In this document: piece after piece, positions 1-8,434 of the stretch | Layout: every line of letters begins with the position of its first letter | Position numbering within the stretch: the first letter of the stretch is position 1 | Assembly: GCA_963662705.2 (NCBI GenBank) | Contig: OY759767.1 | Coordinates: 5,022,001-5,086,000 of the forward strand | Direction of reading: 5' to 3' | DNA length: 64,000 bases | Origin: JAPPHA01 sp963662705 | GTDB taxonomy: Bacteria; Pseudomonadota; Alphaproteobacteria; Rhodobacterales; Rhodobacteraceae | The notes under the pieces: model-generated | Seen by the model: the letters and a program-made list of their open reading frames with translations, nothing else | What the model was told of the DNA's origin: nothing | The model's database searches: none | Position numbers and translations under genes: made by a program

Positions 1-432
1 ATTGCCATTGACTTCGGCGCAGGGCACGACCTGGTCCTTCGGCACGACGCTGACGAAAACATTGTCGGAATCAAATCGACCTGAAGAATCTGTCGTCGGA
101 GAGACATGCAGCCCATGCGTGTGCAGGTTGGTTGTATTGAGCCCATGGAACGTATTGTGGTTGTCAGCGCAGTCGTCATGCAAGGCGGGCAGATCGTTGA
201 TCAGGTGCACATCAATTGTATCGCCCGGGTCAGCCACTATGGTTGGCCCAGGCGAAACCCCATTGTAGGTTGGTCGACCGTTTACCTCTTGCACCCTCAG
301 GGTCAGATCCGTCCTCCTCGCGGCCCGGTCTTCCGATTCTGCAACCGTCCCAAGACCAGCACATAGCAACGATGTCGCGCCATACGCGGCAGTGCCTCGC
401 AACATCGAACGCCGGGAAATGACCAGGGTCAC
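1..432 (-). CDS. Multicopper oxidase (laccase-like), N-terminal part, cut by window edge
   Basis: Seen: a frame open from a GTG at 432 to position 1 without a stop. Near the N-terminus is a twin-arginine motif, SRRSMLRG, followed by an Ala/Gly/Leu-rich stretch, so export by the Tat route is likely. Further on are VADPGDTIDVHLINDL and NLHTHGLHVSP; HTHG is the first copper-ligand motif of multicopper oxidases. Family knowledge: these enzymes oxidise phenols, metals or similar substrates and reduce O2 to water. Three further copper motifs should lie beyond position 1 and cannot be checked. The GTG overlaps the TGA of the upstream secreted-protein gene (GTGA), which suggests translational coupling. 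A broken copy of this N-terminus lies at 14930-15082. Confidence 0.85.
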   Translation of the reverse strand, partial: MTLVISRRSMLRGTAAYGATSLLCAGLGTVAESEDRAARRTDLTLRVQEVNGRPTYNGVSPGPTIVADPGDTIDVHLINDLPALHDDCADNHNTFHGLNTTNLHTHGLHVSPTTDSSGRFDSDNVFVSVVPKDQVVPCAEVNGN

Positions 433-959
433 GGCCTGACAATCCACTGCCGGAACTGCATATTTGCTTCTGAACACGGAGAGAATCGGAGATAGCGCGC
501 CATAGAGGGACCTGCAGAGCGACTGTTGGCATCGACGCTCAGGCACTTTGTTTCGTCAACCGTTGGACGGATTGTCATGGATCCGGGATCATGGATGAAC
601 CTTTGGGCACTGGCCGCCGCGTCGCGATCAACCAGCCCGAGCGGTTCGGACGGATCGTCCTGATGCAGATGCGCCATGCATTTTCCTTTGAAGGCAACCC
701 ATGTGATTTGGCCAGTGGTTTCGGAATAGTGAAACTGAACGTCTCCGCCAGATGGCTTGCACGAGTACGCATGCAGGCCGTCGGACAGCCCGCGACCAAT
801 TGTATCGATGCACAATCCGAGACCATTAGCCTCGTCCAGGTTGTCTGCGAAGTGAATTACAGGCACCGGTGTTCTGAGATCAGGCGGAACGGCATTTGCC
901 GCGGTGGCAGCGACAAGCAATTTCGCCGTCGAAGGCGTAAAGTTTGGCAAGCGGTGCAT
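429..959 (-). CDS. Small secreted protein, possible ricin-like lectin fold, copy A
   Basis: 176 residues, starting at an ATG after GAGGGACGC. The N-terminus (MHRLPNFTPSTAKLLVAATA) is a weak signal peptide, clearer in the paralogue at 15083-15613 (MHRLQEFASAAAISLVAATA). Conserved cysteines and short blocks such as LCIDTIGRGLSDGLHAYSCK and KCLSV recall ricin-type beta-trefoil repeats, but the match is loose and I assign no activity. It sits directly upstream of the multicopper oxidase with a 4-base overlap, and the same pairing occurs in the second copy, so the two proteins probably work together outside the cytoplasm. Confidence 0.65.
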   Translation of the reverse strand: MHRLPNFTPSTAKLLVAATAANAVPPDLRTPVPVIHFADNLDEANGLGLCIDTIGRGLSDGLHAYSCKPSGGDVQFHYSETTGQITWVAFKGKCMAHLHQDDPSEPLGLVDRDAAASAQRFIHDPGSMTIRPTVDETKCLSVDANSRSAGPSMARYLRFSPCSEANMQFRQWIVRP

Positions 960-1332
960 GCGTCCCTCAAATGCACTCGTGTCGGCCGTTTTGAACTTAT
1001 ACGCATGTGGTTGGTTAATCCGTCGTAAAAACCGCCCTCGTTGGCAGGTGACGTCTCGACTTCTGGGGAGTTGGAGCCAGCATCAATCGGGCCATCAACC
1101 ATCACGTAATCCAAGCTGTTTCTTCTGGTCCGTGTTGAATTTCGTGCAGGCTGATCCTCGTTGGCAAGCGCGATCGCCAACCGCATCCGGTGAACCCGGA
1201 ACCGTTCCCAGGTGCCCCGAAACAGACTTTCGAGATATCGCGGATGGGAAATTTCAACGTGATCCCAGGTGGCCCGACCCACATCATCGGCATTTTCCCG
1301 TCGGCGCGCGCGGCCGTGTCTGATCATCCCTG

Positions 1333-1601
1333 TCAGGGTTTGTATGCCTCGCGGCGGTGGGCGGCCCGGACGATCAGGATACGACTTTCCCTGTCGCTGA
1401 TTTCGGTATGATTCGGTTAGTGCTGACACGGTACGGCCCGAGCTTCCGGTTCCGTGTCCCACTTGGCGGCACGCCGAATTGCGGTGGATTTCCATTTTCA
1501 CCAATCTCAACTCAAGGAAATCCGGCGTGCGGTGCTGGACCCGTCGATCCGGTTTGCGAACCTTTTCTTGACGCATCGGCGTATTCAATCTTCCAGGTCA
1601 C
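1333..1601 (-). pseudogene. RelE-family toxin, frameshifted remnant
   Basis: Pieces of a RelE/ParE-type toxin can be read only by changing frame. A GTG at 1601 begins VTWKIEYADAS; a second frame gives VRKPDRRVQHRTPDFLE; a later frame gives YRVSTNRII; the last gives EISDRESRILIVRAAHRREAY before a TGA at 1333-1335. The order and the C-terminal core (ILIVRAAHRREAY) are typical of RelE mRNA interferases. At least two frameshifts separate the blocks, so no functional toxin is expected. The first block overlaps the end of the antitoxin gene by 17 bases, the usual arrangement in relBE operons. Confidence 0.7.
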
Positions 1602-1818
1602 GCCACATTTCTTCCGGGCCCAGAACCGTCTCCTCGCCCTTGCGAATGCTTTCAAGGACCTGTCCGCCGAGGTGCGCATCCTCCAGATCATCGATCTTCT
1701 CGACAATGGCCTTGCGGGCGCAATAACACTTCGTTCTGCCCGTTTGCCTGGCCAGGATTTCAAGACGGGATTCAATGTCGGGAGGGAGGCGGAGTAACAA
1801 CATGGCAACCTGCTTCAT
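1585..1818 (-). CDS. RelB/DinJ-like ribbon-helix-helix antitoxin, orphaned
   Basis: 77 residues, uninterrupted. The N-terminal part (LRLPPDIESRLEILARQTGR) is a ribbon-helix-helix DNA-binding segment; the C-terminal part, ending GPEEMWRDLED, is the acidic toxin-binding tail common in RelB-type antitoxins. Family role: neutralises the partner RelE toxin and represses the shared promoter. The toxin gene immediately downstream is frameshifted, so this antitoxin has no working partner in the window. It could still act against a toxin elsewhere, or simply be in the course of loss. Confidence 0.7.
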   Translation of the reverse strand: MKQVAMLLLRLPPDIESRLEILARQTGRTKCYCARKAIVEKIDDLEDAHLGGQVLESIRKGEETVLGPEEMWRDLED

Positions 1819-2439
1819 TCGTCATGCATTTTTGACATCATTGAAATCCGATCGACTCTCAAACGCACGAGTTTCGATGAGGCTGCAGAGGCCAGTTTCA
1901 TCGGAAACGGCTTGTATCCGGAGGTATTGCCCGATGCCATGCATGGGTCTCGGTTGTCATTTTTTTTAGTGCCCACGCAGGTTAAGGAACTGACAATAAG
2001 GCCCCCGGTTGACCAGAGAAAATGCCGAAATATTTTCCGGAAATCCTGTTGTTCCGAAAAGCTGCGAAGCATCGTGGCGAAATGGTCGAACTTGAAATTA
2101 CTGACAATGGAGGGGCCATTCATGGCGTTGAGCGCATTCCGGACGTACTTGGATAACGGCTGAAATAACCGGGTCTCAACCACATCAAAAATCATCGGGA
2201 CGCGGAATTTGTTCCAGACCAAATTGGAAACCTGGAAGCATGACGACACAGAGAACACGCTGCACATTCTCGCCAGATCGCCTGACCTTGCCCCAGAAGC
2301 ACGCCCCCGCCGTCGGGTTGTTTCTCACGACGCACTGGTAGGGCGACGAACGCCACGCACCTCGCAATGGTGGCCCTGCCGGACTGGCCAACGTGGATAT
2401 CGGAAACGCACGTCCAGACGAAGCGGATGAACGCCGTGT
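1819..2439. other. No recognisable gene
   Basis: Short frames exist on both strands (the longest is a 150-residue minus-strand frame at 1815-2267) but none shows a motif, convincing ribosome site or composition that I recognise. The tract is more AT-rich than its neighbours between about 1960 and 2100. It may be a decayed gene. Confidence 0.4.
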
Positions 2440-3078
2440 TCAGTACTCCGGATTCGCGATCCATGTATCGTAGACGAGTTGAACGCTTGGCCGCTGCACA
2501 ACCGCGTCGGCAATACGTTTGACGTTGGGAAATTCATTGATGGCCGGGTGTCCCTTCGCAGACCTCAGCCAGGTGGTCAGCATGAACAGGTAGATATCGA
2601 CGGCGCTGAACCGTTTTCCGAGCATCCATTCATTGACGCCGATCTGGTCGTCAACAACAGTCCAGGTTTCCCTGAGCCTCCGGTTGCCGCGTCGCTGCGC
2701 ACTCCGTTCGGCGGTCGCAGTATCGGCGAAGCGATCCGGATAATATGTCAATTGAAATGCATTCTGAACGGAGTTCGAAAAGTACACCAGCGTCTGCAAA
2801 TATAGTGCTCGTGCCGTGTCATCGAGAGCAGGAGCCAATCCAGCTTCCTGGTGCCTGTCGCAAAGGAAAACGGTAATCGCGGCACATTCGTACATCGAGC
2901 CGCCATCCCAAACCAGGACCGGCACCCATCCATTCGGATTGATCGCCAGTTGTTCTGGCGGACGCGGCTTGTCCATGTCGATAGTCGTCTGGACGAGTTC
3001 GTAAGGTACGCCAATCTCTTCCAGCAACACCCGGACGCCCATCGACGCGCTTTTGCGGGCATAGAACAGTCTGTACAT
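2440..3078 (-). CDS. Glutathione S-transferase family protein
   Basis: About 212 residues from MYRLFYARKSASMGVRVLLE; an earlier in-frame start at 3108 would add ten residues without homology. The N-terminal thioredoxin-fold domain shows NPNGWVPVLVWDGG (cis-proline after VPVL, in the glutathione site) and GSMYECAAITVFLCD, the usual Glu-(Ser/Cys) motif. The C-terminal helical domain has SAVDIYLFMLTTWL, matching the N-capping box region. Family role: conjugation or thiol chemistry on electrophiles, substrate unknown. It is divergent from the phosphonate monoester hydrolase gene at 3230. Confidence 0.85.
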   Translation of the reverse strand: MYRLFYARKSASMGVRVLLEEIGVPYELVQTTIDMDKPRPPEQLAINPNGWVPVLVWDGGSMYECAAITVFLCDRHQEAGLAPALDDTARALYLQTLVYFSNSVQNAFQLTYYPDRFADTATAERSAQRRGNRRLRETWTVVDDQIGVNEWMLGKRFSAVDIYLFMLTTWLRSAKGHPAINEFPNVKRIADAVVQRPSVQLVYDTWIANPEY

Positions 3079-3229
3079 CGCTATTCCAATTTCTGCTGAG
3101 GGGTCCATCCAAACTCTTTACTCGACTTGAAATATTTTCATAGGATCGTCGTTGCGTGGTTCTTTTGCTGAACCTGACGGTGGCGGACGCCTGCGAACAA
3201 CCGATTTCCCGGTCACAAGGAAAAGAGCA

Positions 3230-4816
3230 TTGATCGACAAGAATAACGGAAATGTCCTGTTCATCGTTTCGGACGACCTTCGGGCGGACTGCCTGCAACT
3301 GGCCATCAACGGTCAGGCGGTGCTGCCGAATCTGCGGGAGTTCATGGAGGATGCCGTCACATTCCGCAGGCACTATACGGTCACCGTTCCCTGCGGCCCG
3401 GCCCGGGCCAGTCTCCTGACCGGCCTCTATGCGATGAATCACCGGTCCGTGCGCAATGGCACGCCGCTGCGCGCGGACATTTCAAACCTCGCGCTCGAAG
3501 CGCGGAGATCGGGCTATGAGCCATTGCTGTTCGGTTATACCGATACCAGCGGCGATCCCCGATTCATGCACACCAATGATCCTGCGGTCAGGAACCCCGA
3601 GAGCCCGATGCCGGGCTTCAAGGAAATCGTGGCCCTGCAGCTCGGATACGACTGCTATGCGTGGAAGGCGCATCTGAAAGCCAAGGGCTATGACCTGCCA
3701 AATGATTACAGCCGTTTCTACGCACCGCAGGATTTCGATCCGGCAACCGGTCCGCGCCCGGATGATCCCGCATTCTACCGCGCCGAGGACAGCGACACTG
3801 CGTTTCTGACGGATGCATGCCTGAGGCAGCTTGCCGTCCGTACCGACCAGGCGTGGCTGGCGCACGTGTGCTATATCCGGCCGCACGACCCATTCATCGC
3901 CCCGGAACCCTATAACCGGATGTACCGCGCGGATGAAATTCCGCCGCCGGCGCGTATGCCGACCCCGGACGCCGAGGCGGCGGTTCATCCGTTTCTTGCC
4001 GCCGATCTGGCGGGGCTTGATATGATCAACGCCTATCATGACGTGTTCAACTGCCACCTCGACAATGAAGATCCGCGCGATGTGGCAACCTTGCGCGCGG
4101 TCTATTTCGGGCTGGCCAGTGAAGTTGATCATCATGTTGGCCGCCTGATCCGGTTCCTGAAAGACACCGGGCAGTACGACGACACACTGATCATATTCAC
4201 CTCCGATCATGGCGAGATGCTCGGGGAGCGCCGGCAGTGGGGCAATGGGTCGTTCTACGATGCCGCAACGCACGTACCGTTGATAATCCGCGACCCGCGG
4301 CGCCGGTCCTGCAACGGCAGCCAGTTCGATGCCTTTACGGAATCCGTGGATGTGTCACCGACGATTCTCGACTGGCTCGCGGGCGAGGTGCCGGTTGCGA
4401 TGAACGGCGCATCGCTGTTGCCGTGGCTGGAGGGAAATGCGCCGTCCGGCTGGCGGGACTATGCCTACGCCGAGATGGAGTTTGGCGATCCTGAATGCCA
4501 TACCCGTTGCCCGCGGGAATGGCTGGGCCACACCCACTGCCAGCGGGAATTGGGGCTTGGCCTGCGCGAGGCCAATTATGCGGTCATTCAGGAGGACCGC
4601 TACCGGTTCGCGCATTTCAATGGCGGCCTGCCGCCGCTGCTGTTTGACACGCGGTCGGCCGACGGCGAATTCCGAAACCTCGCGGACGATCAGGATTATG
4701 CCGGCGAGGTTCTGCGCCTGACCAGGACGATGCTGGATCATCGCATGCGCCATGCCGACCATACGTTGTCCGATATGAAAGTCACACGCAGCGGGACCGT
4801 CAATTTCCAGCCGTAG
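3230..4816 (+). CDS. Phosphonate monoester hydrolase / sulfatase-family enzyme
   Basis: Alkaline-phosphatase superfamily hydrolase of about 528 residues. The nucleophile motif is TVPCGPARASLLTGLY: the Cys of CxPxR (about residue 55) is converted to formylglycine in this family. Metal ligands appear in SDDLRADC near the N-terminus and TSDHGEMLG near residue 325. The motif context (VPCGPARASLLTGLYxMNH), EVDHHVGRLIRFL and TESVDVSPTILDWL match rhizobial-type phosphonate monoester hydrolases, which also cleave phosphodiesters and sulfate esters. I chose the TTG at 3230 because it follows AAGGAAAAG and homology begins right after it; the upstream start at 3152 adds 26 unrelated residues. Activity needs a formylglycine-generating system elsewhere. 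Confidence 0.88.
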   Translation: MIDKNNGNVLFIVSDDLRADCLQLAINGQAVLPNLREFMEDAVTFRRHYTVTVPCGPARASLLTGLYAMNHRSVRNGTPLRADISNLALEARRSGYEPLLFGYTDTSGDPRFMHTNDPAVRNPESPMPGFKEIVALQLGYDCYAWKAHLKAKGYDLPNDYSRFYAPQDFDPATGPRPDDPAFYRAEDSDTAFLTDACLRQLAVRTDQAWLAHVCYIRPHDPFIAPEPYNRMYRADEIPPPARMPTPDAEAAVHPFLAADLAGLDMINAYHDVFNCHLDNEDPRDVATLRAVYFGLASEVDHHVGRLIRFLKDTGQYDDTLIIFTSDHGEMLGERRQWGNGSFYDAATHVPLIIRDPRRRSCNGSQFDAFTESVDVSPTILDWLAGEVPVAMNGASLLPWLEGNAPSGWRDYAYAEMEFGDPECHTRCPREWLGHTHCQRELGLGLREANYAVIQEDRYRFAHFNGGLPPLLFDTRSADGEFRNLADDQDYAGEVLRLTRTMLDHRMRHADHTLSDMKVTRSGTVNFQP

Positions 4817-5217
4817 GTTTTTCGACTGCGCCCCCGAGGGGCCGCCGCCCGGGCATCGATTAGAAGTTTGCGGACAGATCGATCGGTGTCGTCGCGCCGC
4901 CAAATCGACCATCAAGCGGCCAGTCGGCAATTGGCCGAAACAGCCGCCCGTCCGGGCCTCCATCGCCGGAATCAATCATATCATCCAGGTACCGGGTGTG
5001 CGAATCGCGCCCGCGTTGGGCGTGGACCCGAAGCTCCCCGCGCCGGTCTGCTGTTCCCGTATCCGGCAGTGCACCAAATGTCGCCGGCGCTTGCGGGGAG
5101 ACGCTCCAGCACGAACAAGTCTTTCCCTATCTGCGGCGATCGCTTACTCCATGCGCGGTGACCGAAGACCAATGCGCGACAATCGCCGGCCAGGCGCTGC
5201 CGGTGTCAGAGGAAATG
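4817..5217. other. Intergenic, no gene seen
   Basis: Gap between the hydrolase gene and the convergent ABC transporter operon. It contains a short GC-rich hairpin at about 4830-4842 (GCCCC-CGA-GGGGC) without a clear T-run, a weak terminator candidate. Frames here are short and lack motifs. Confidence 0.4.
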
Positions 5218-6120
5218 CTAATGGGTTGAGCGCGGGTCGAGGGCGTCTCTGAGTCCGTCACCCATGATGTTGATGCTCAGCACCGTGATGGCGATCATGA
5301 AGCCCGGAGGGATCCATATCCACGGCATGTTTTTCAGGACTGATACCGTCTTGGCTCCTTCCAGCATATTTCCCCAGCTGGGTGTCGGCACCTGGACCCC
5401 CAATCCCAGATAGCTCAGGGCAGCCTCGAGAAGGATTGCCTCGGCGACGCCAAAGGTCGCCGCAACGGTGAGCGGGCCAACAAGGTTCGGAAGCAGGTGC
5501 CTCATCATGATTCGAACATCCGCTGCTCCGATGCAGTGCGCAGCCATGACATATTCTTTTTCCCTGAGCGAAAGAAACTGGCCGCGCACGAGGCGGGCAA
5601 TCGTCGCCCACCCGAGGAAACCGATAATCAGGATCAGGTTGCGAATGCTGGGACCGAGCAATGCAACGCTTGCCAGTACGATGATCAGGGTGGGAAGCGA
5701 CAGGAAAACATCCGTGATGCGCATCAGAACACTGTCCACGATTCCGCCATAGTAGCCAGAAATCCCGCCTATCACGGTGCCGATGACGAGACTGATCGAA
5801 ATGGCGGTTACGCCAACGAGAATGGAAATCCGGCCGCCGTAAATCAGCCTGCTCAAGATATCCCGCGCCACCGAATCCGTTCCCAGCCAGTGCTGTGCGC
5901 TGGGCGGCTTAAAAATGCCGGATTCAATATTGATGTCGTGGGGATGATACGGAGCGATCCATGGGGCAAAAAGAACGATCACAAACAGGACGGCCAATAT
6001 GCACGCGCAGAAGACGGCCAGCTTATGCCGCTTGAACCTGCGCCACGCCCTGTGCCCACCGGTCCTTACGTCGACTTCGGACGCTTCAAATTCCACCGTA
6101 GGATCGACGGTCTCAGACAT
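5218..6120 (-). CDS. Peptide/nickel-type ABC transporter permease (DppC/OppC family)
   Basis: 300 residues from MSETVDPTVEFEASEVD. An N-terminal cytoplasmic segment is followed by a first membrane helix (LAVFCACILAVLFVIVLFAP), the linker motif HWLGTDSVARDILSRLIYGG typical of OppC/DppC N-domains, and about five more helices. The EAA-type cytoplasmic loop that contacts the ATPase is present (MAAHCIGAADVRIMMRHLLP), as is EAALSYLGLGVQVPTPSWG near the end. It lies eight bases after the partner permease and forms the membrane pore with it. The transported substrate cannot be read from sequence. Confidence 0.93.
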   Translation of the reverse strand: MSETVDPTVEFEASEVDVRTGGHRAWRRFKRHKLAVFCACILAVLFVIVLFAPWIAPYHPHDINIESGIFKPPSAQHWLGTDSVARDILSRLIYGGRISILVGVTAISISLVIGTVIGGISGYYGGIVDSVLMRITDVFLSLPTLIIVLASVALLGPSIRNLILIIGFLGWATIARLVRGQFLSLREKEYVMAAHCIGAADVRIMMRHLLPNLVGPLTVAATFGVAEAILLEAALSYLGLGVQVPTPSWGNMLEGAKTVSVLKNMPWIWIPPGFMIAITVLSINIMGDGLRDALDPRSTH

Positions 6121-6128
6121 GCCAGGGT

Positions 6129-7100
6129 CTACTCGTACCTGATGCGGGGATCCGCCACGGCGTAAAGAATATCCGCCAGCAGACCGGCAGCCAGAACGGC
6201 GACACCGTAAACGACCAGCTGCGCCATGATGATGTAGTAGTCCCGTGCGATCGCCGCATCCACAAAGAGCGATCCCAGCCCAGGCCACTGGAACACAGTT
6301 TCCAGAATGGCGGACCCGCCGAAGATCCAGGGAAGCTTCAGGGCAATGATCGTGATCAGGGGCAACAGCGCATTTCTGAATGCATGTCCCATCAGGACAT
6401 GCCAGCCCGACAACCCCTTGGCGCGGGCGGTCGTGATGTAATCCTCCCTGATCACTTCCAGCATGCTGGCCCTTGCATAGCGCATGATGTCGCTCATGAC
6501 TACAAGCGCCATCACGAGTGACGGCAGCACCAGATGCCTGATATGGTCCCCATAGGTGAACGGCACAGCAGGCGTTCTTGCCCCGCTGGTCGGAAACATG
6601 TCCAGATTGAGCGAAAAGACGAAGATCGCCAGCATCGCAATGAAGAAAACCGGCACCGAGACTCCCGAGAAGGCCAGCACCGTAAGGATGTAATCGATCG
6701 ATGTGTTCTGTTTCAGTGCCGAAATCACCCCTAGGGATATGCCGAGAAAACACGCGATAACGAGACTCACCGCCATCAGTTCAAGCGTCATCGGTATTCG
6801 CTCGACCAGCAGTTTGGCGACAGGTTTCCGGTCCCTGAACCGGTAGCCGAAATTGCCTTCGCTGAGGCCTTTCAGCCATTTGAAATATCGAACGTACGCC
6901 GGGTCGTTGAAACCATGCATCTCGCGCAGCCGCTCCAGCTGTGCGGCCGATATGTTGCCGAGGGAGGTAGAGGAGGTTTGCATGATCATGGCCGAAACGG
7001 CATCACCCGGAGCCAGTTCGATGAATGTAAAACTCGCAACCGTTATCAGCCACACCACGGGTATGGAGATGAGAAACCGGCGAAGTATGTACTTGATCAT
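6129..7100 (-). CDS. Peptide/nickel-type ABC transporter permease (DppB/OppB family)
   Basis: 323 residues. It begins MIKYILRRFLISIPVVWLIT, the standard DppB/OppB start with one helix, followed by the periplasmic segment including ELAPGDAV. The C-terminal half has several helices, the EAA loop (TTARAKGLSGWHVLMGHAFR) and ETVFQWPGLGSLFVDA. It is probably transcribed first of the two permease genes. The ATPase genes lie about 350 bases upstream in the same direction, so one long transcript is possible but not proven. Confidence 0.93.
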   Translation of the reverse strand: MIKYILRRFLISIPVVWLITVASFTFIELAPGDAVSAMIMQTSSTSLGNISAAQLERLREMHGFNDPAYVRYFKWLKGLSEGNFGYRFRDRKPVAKLLVERIPMTLELMAVSLVIACFLGISLGVISALKQNTSIDYILTVLAFSGVSVPVFFIAMLAIFVFSLNLDMFPTSGARTPAVPFTYGDHIRHLVLPSLVMALVVMSDIMRYARASMLEVIREDYITTARAKGLSGWHVLMGHAFRNALLPLITIIALKLPWIFGGSAILETVFQWPGLGSLFVDAAIARDYYIIMAQLVVYGVAVLAAGLLADILYAVADPRIRYE

Positions 7101-7447
7101 CGATGTCCGGTCCGGGGACTATGCCTGCCGGGACCCATAGGTTGACCCTGAACAGCGAATCCCATGAATCGGCCGGGGCAGGTTCTGTTCAAATGACGTG
7201 GCTGCACTATTCTGTTCAACTTACAGGCAATGCGATCTGCCCGACCGGCGGCCGGCCGGAAAGAGGGAAAACACTGGGGGATTCTGAACATCAGACTGGA
7301 CTGATGTCAATTGCCGGCGGTGCCGACCGGGCCATGAAATATGGCGGCTTGCCGCAGCCAATGGCATTCGCGCCGGACCGGACCGTGGGAACAAACCCAC
7401 AGACCGGGGTGCCCGGGCCAGCCGCGGCCTGCGCGCGCCTTGCCGAC
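7101..7447. other. Intergenic within the transporter cluster
   Basis: About 350 bases between the ATPase pair and the permease pair. Short frames on both strands look like chance readings of GC-rich sequence. No recognisable gene or clear terminator. The gap is larger than usual inside an opp/dpp operon. Confidence 0.4.
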
Positions 7448-8428
7448 TCACACAAAATGGCACGCGCACCACGCGTTTGACGAAACCTGTCGGAGTTCGG
7501 GCTCTTCTTCGAAGCATCTCGGTTTCGCCAGCGGGCATCTGGTGTTGAAATTGCAGCCGTGCGGCGGATTGGCCGGGCTGGGAACATCGCCTTCTAGGAT
7601 CGTCCGGTTCCTATTGGCTTCTATCTCGGGGTCATGCACCGGGATCGCCGACAACAGTGCTTGGGTGTAGGGATGCAGGGGATTGCCGTACAGTTGATTG
7701 CGGTCCGTGAGTTCCACGATCTTACCCAGATACATGACGCCCACACGGTGGGAAATGTGCCGGACCATGCTCAAATCATGTGAAATGAACAGGTAGGTCA
7801 GGCTGAATTCATCCTGGAGGTCCTCTAGCAGGTTGATGATCTGGGCCTGTATCGACACATCCAGGGCGGAAATCGGCTCGTCGCAGACAATAAAGTCCGG
7901 ATTGACCGCCAGCGCCCGCGCGATCGCGATGCGCTGGCGCTGACCGCCTGAGAACTCATGGGGAAAACGGTTGGCATAGTGTGGATTGAGACCGACCCTG
8001 TTGAGCAGGTCGCTCACTCTTTCCGATACCTCGGCGCGCGGGCATAATTTGTGAATCCTCATCGGTTCACTGACGATTTCGTGGACGGAAGCCCTTGGAT
8101 TCAGGGAGGAATAGGGGTCTTGGAACACCATCTGGAGCCGGCAACGCAGGGTCCGCAACTCCCTTTTGCGGAGCTTCGCCAGATCCTTTCCGGCGAAGAT
8201 CACTTCCCCTGAAGTGGGCCGGTACAATCGCAGAATTGCCCGCCCTGCTGTTGTCTTGCCGCAGCCGCTTTCGCCCAGCAGGCCCAGGGTTTCGCCCTCG
8301 TGAACATCAAAGCTCACGCCGTCGACGGCCTTCACAGCGCCCAGGTTTCCGATACCAAATCCGGTGCCAACCGGAAAATGCATTTTCAGGTTTCTGACTT
8401 CGATTAGGACCGGCTTTTCCATACTCAT
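7448..8428 (-). CDS. Peptide-type ABC transporter ATP-binding protein (OppF/DppF family)
   Basis: 326 residues. Walker A is GESGCGKTTAGRAIL, the ABC signature SGGQRQRIAIARALA, Walker B FIVCDEPISALDVS and the switch His lies in FISHDLSMV. The C-terminal extension (HPYTQALLSAIP then GCNFNTRCPLAKPRC) is the oligopeptide-transporter C-domain with its cysteine cluster. It pairs with the ATPase at 8435 to power import and follows it by six bases. Confidence 0.94.
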   Translation of the reverse strand: MSMEKPVLIEVRNLKMHFPVGTGFGIGNLGAVKAVDGVSFDVHEGETLGLLGESGCGKTTAGRAILRLYRPTSGEVIFAGKDLAKLRKRELRTLRCRLQMVFQDPYSSLNPRASVHEIVSEPMRIHKLCPRAEVSERVSDLLNRVGLNPHYANRFPHEFSGGQRQRIAIARALAVNPDFIVCDEPISALDVSIQAQIINLLEDLQDEFSLTYLFISHDLSMVRHISHRVGVMYLGKIVELTDRNQLYGNPLHPYTQALLSAIPVHDPEIEANRNRTILEGDVPSPANPPHGCNFNTRCPLAKPRCFEEEPELRQVSSNAWCACHFV

Positions 8429-8434
8429 GTCGGC

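Noticed and set aside
857..1588. 243-residue minus-strand frame
   Set aside because: Includes the RelE fragment in its first third, then runs through unrelated sequence and the 5' side of the secreted-protein gene; codes for no coherent protein.
4868..5252. Overlapping short frames on both strands after the hydrolase gene
   Set aside because: No motifs, no consistent ribosome sites; chance frames in GC-rich sequence.
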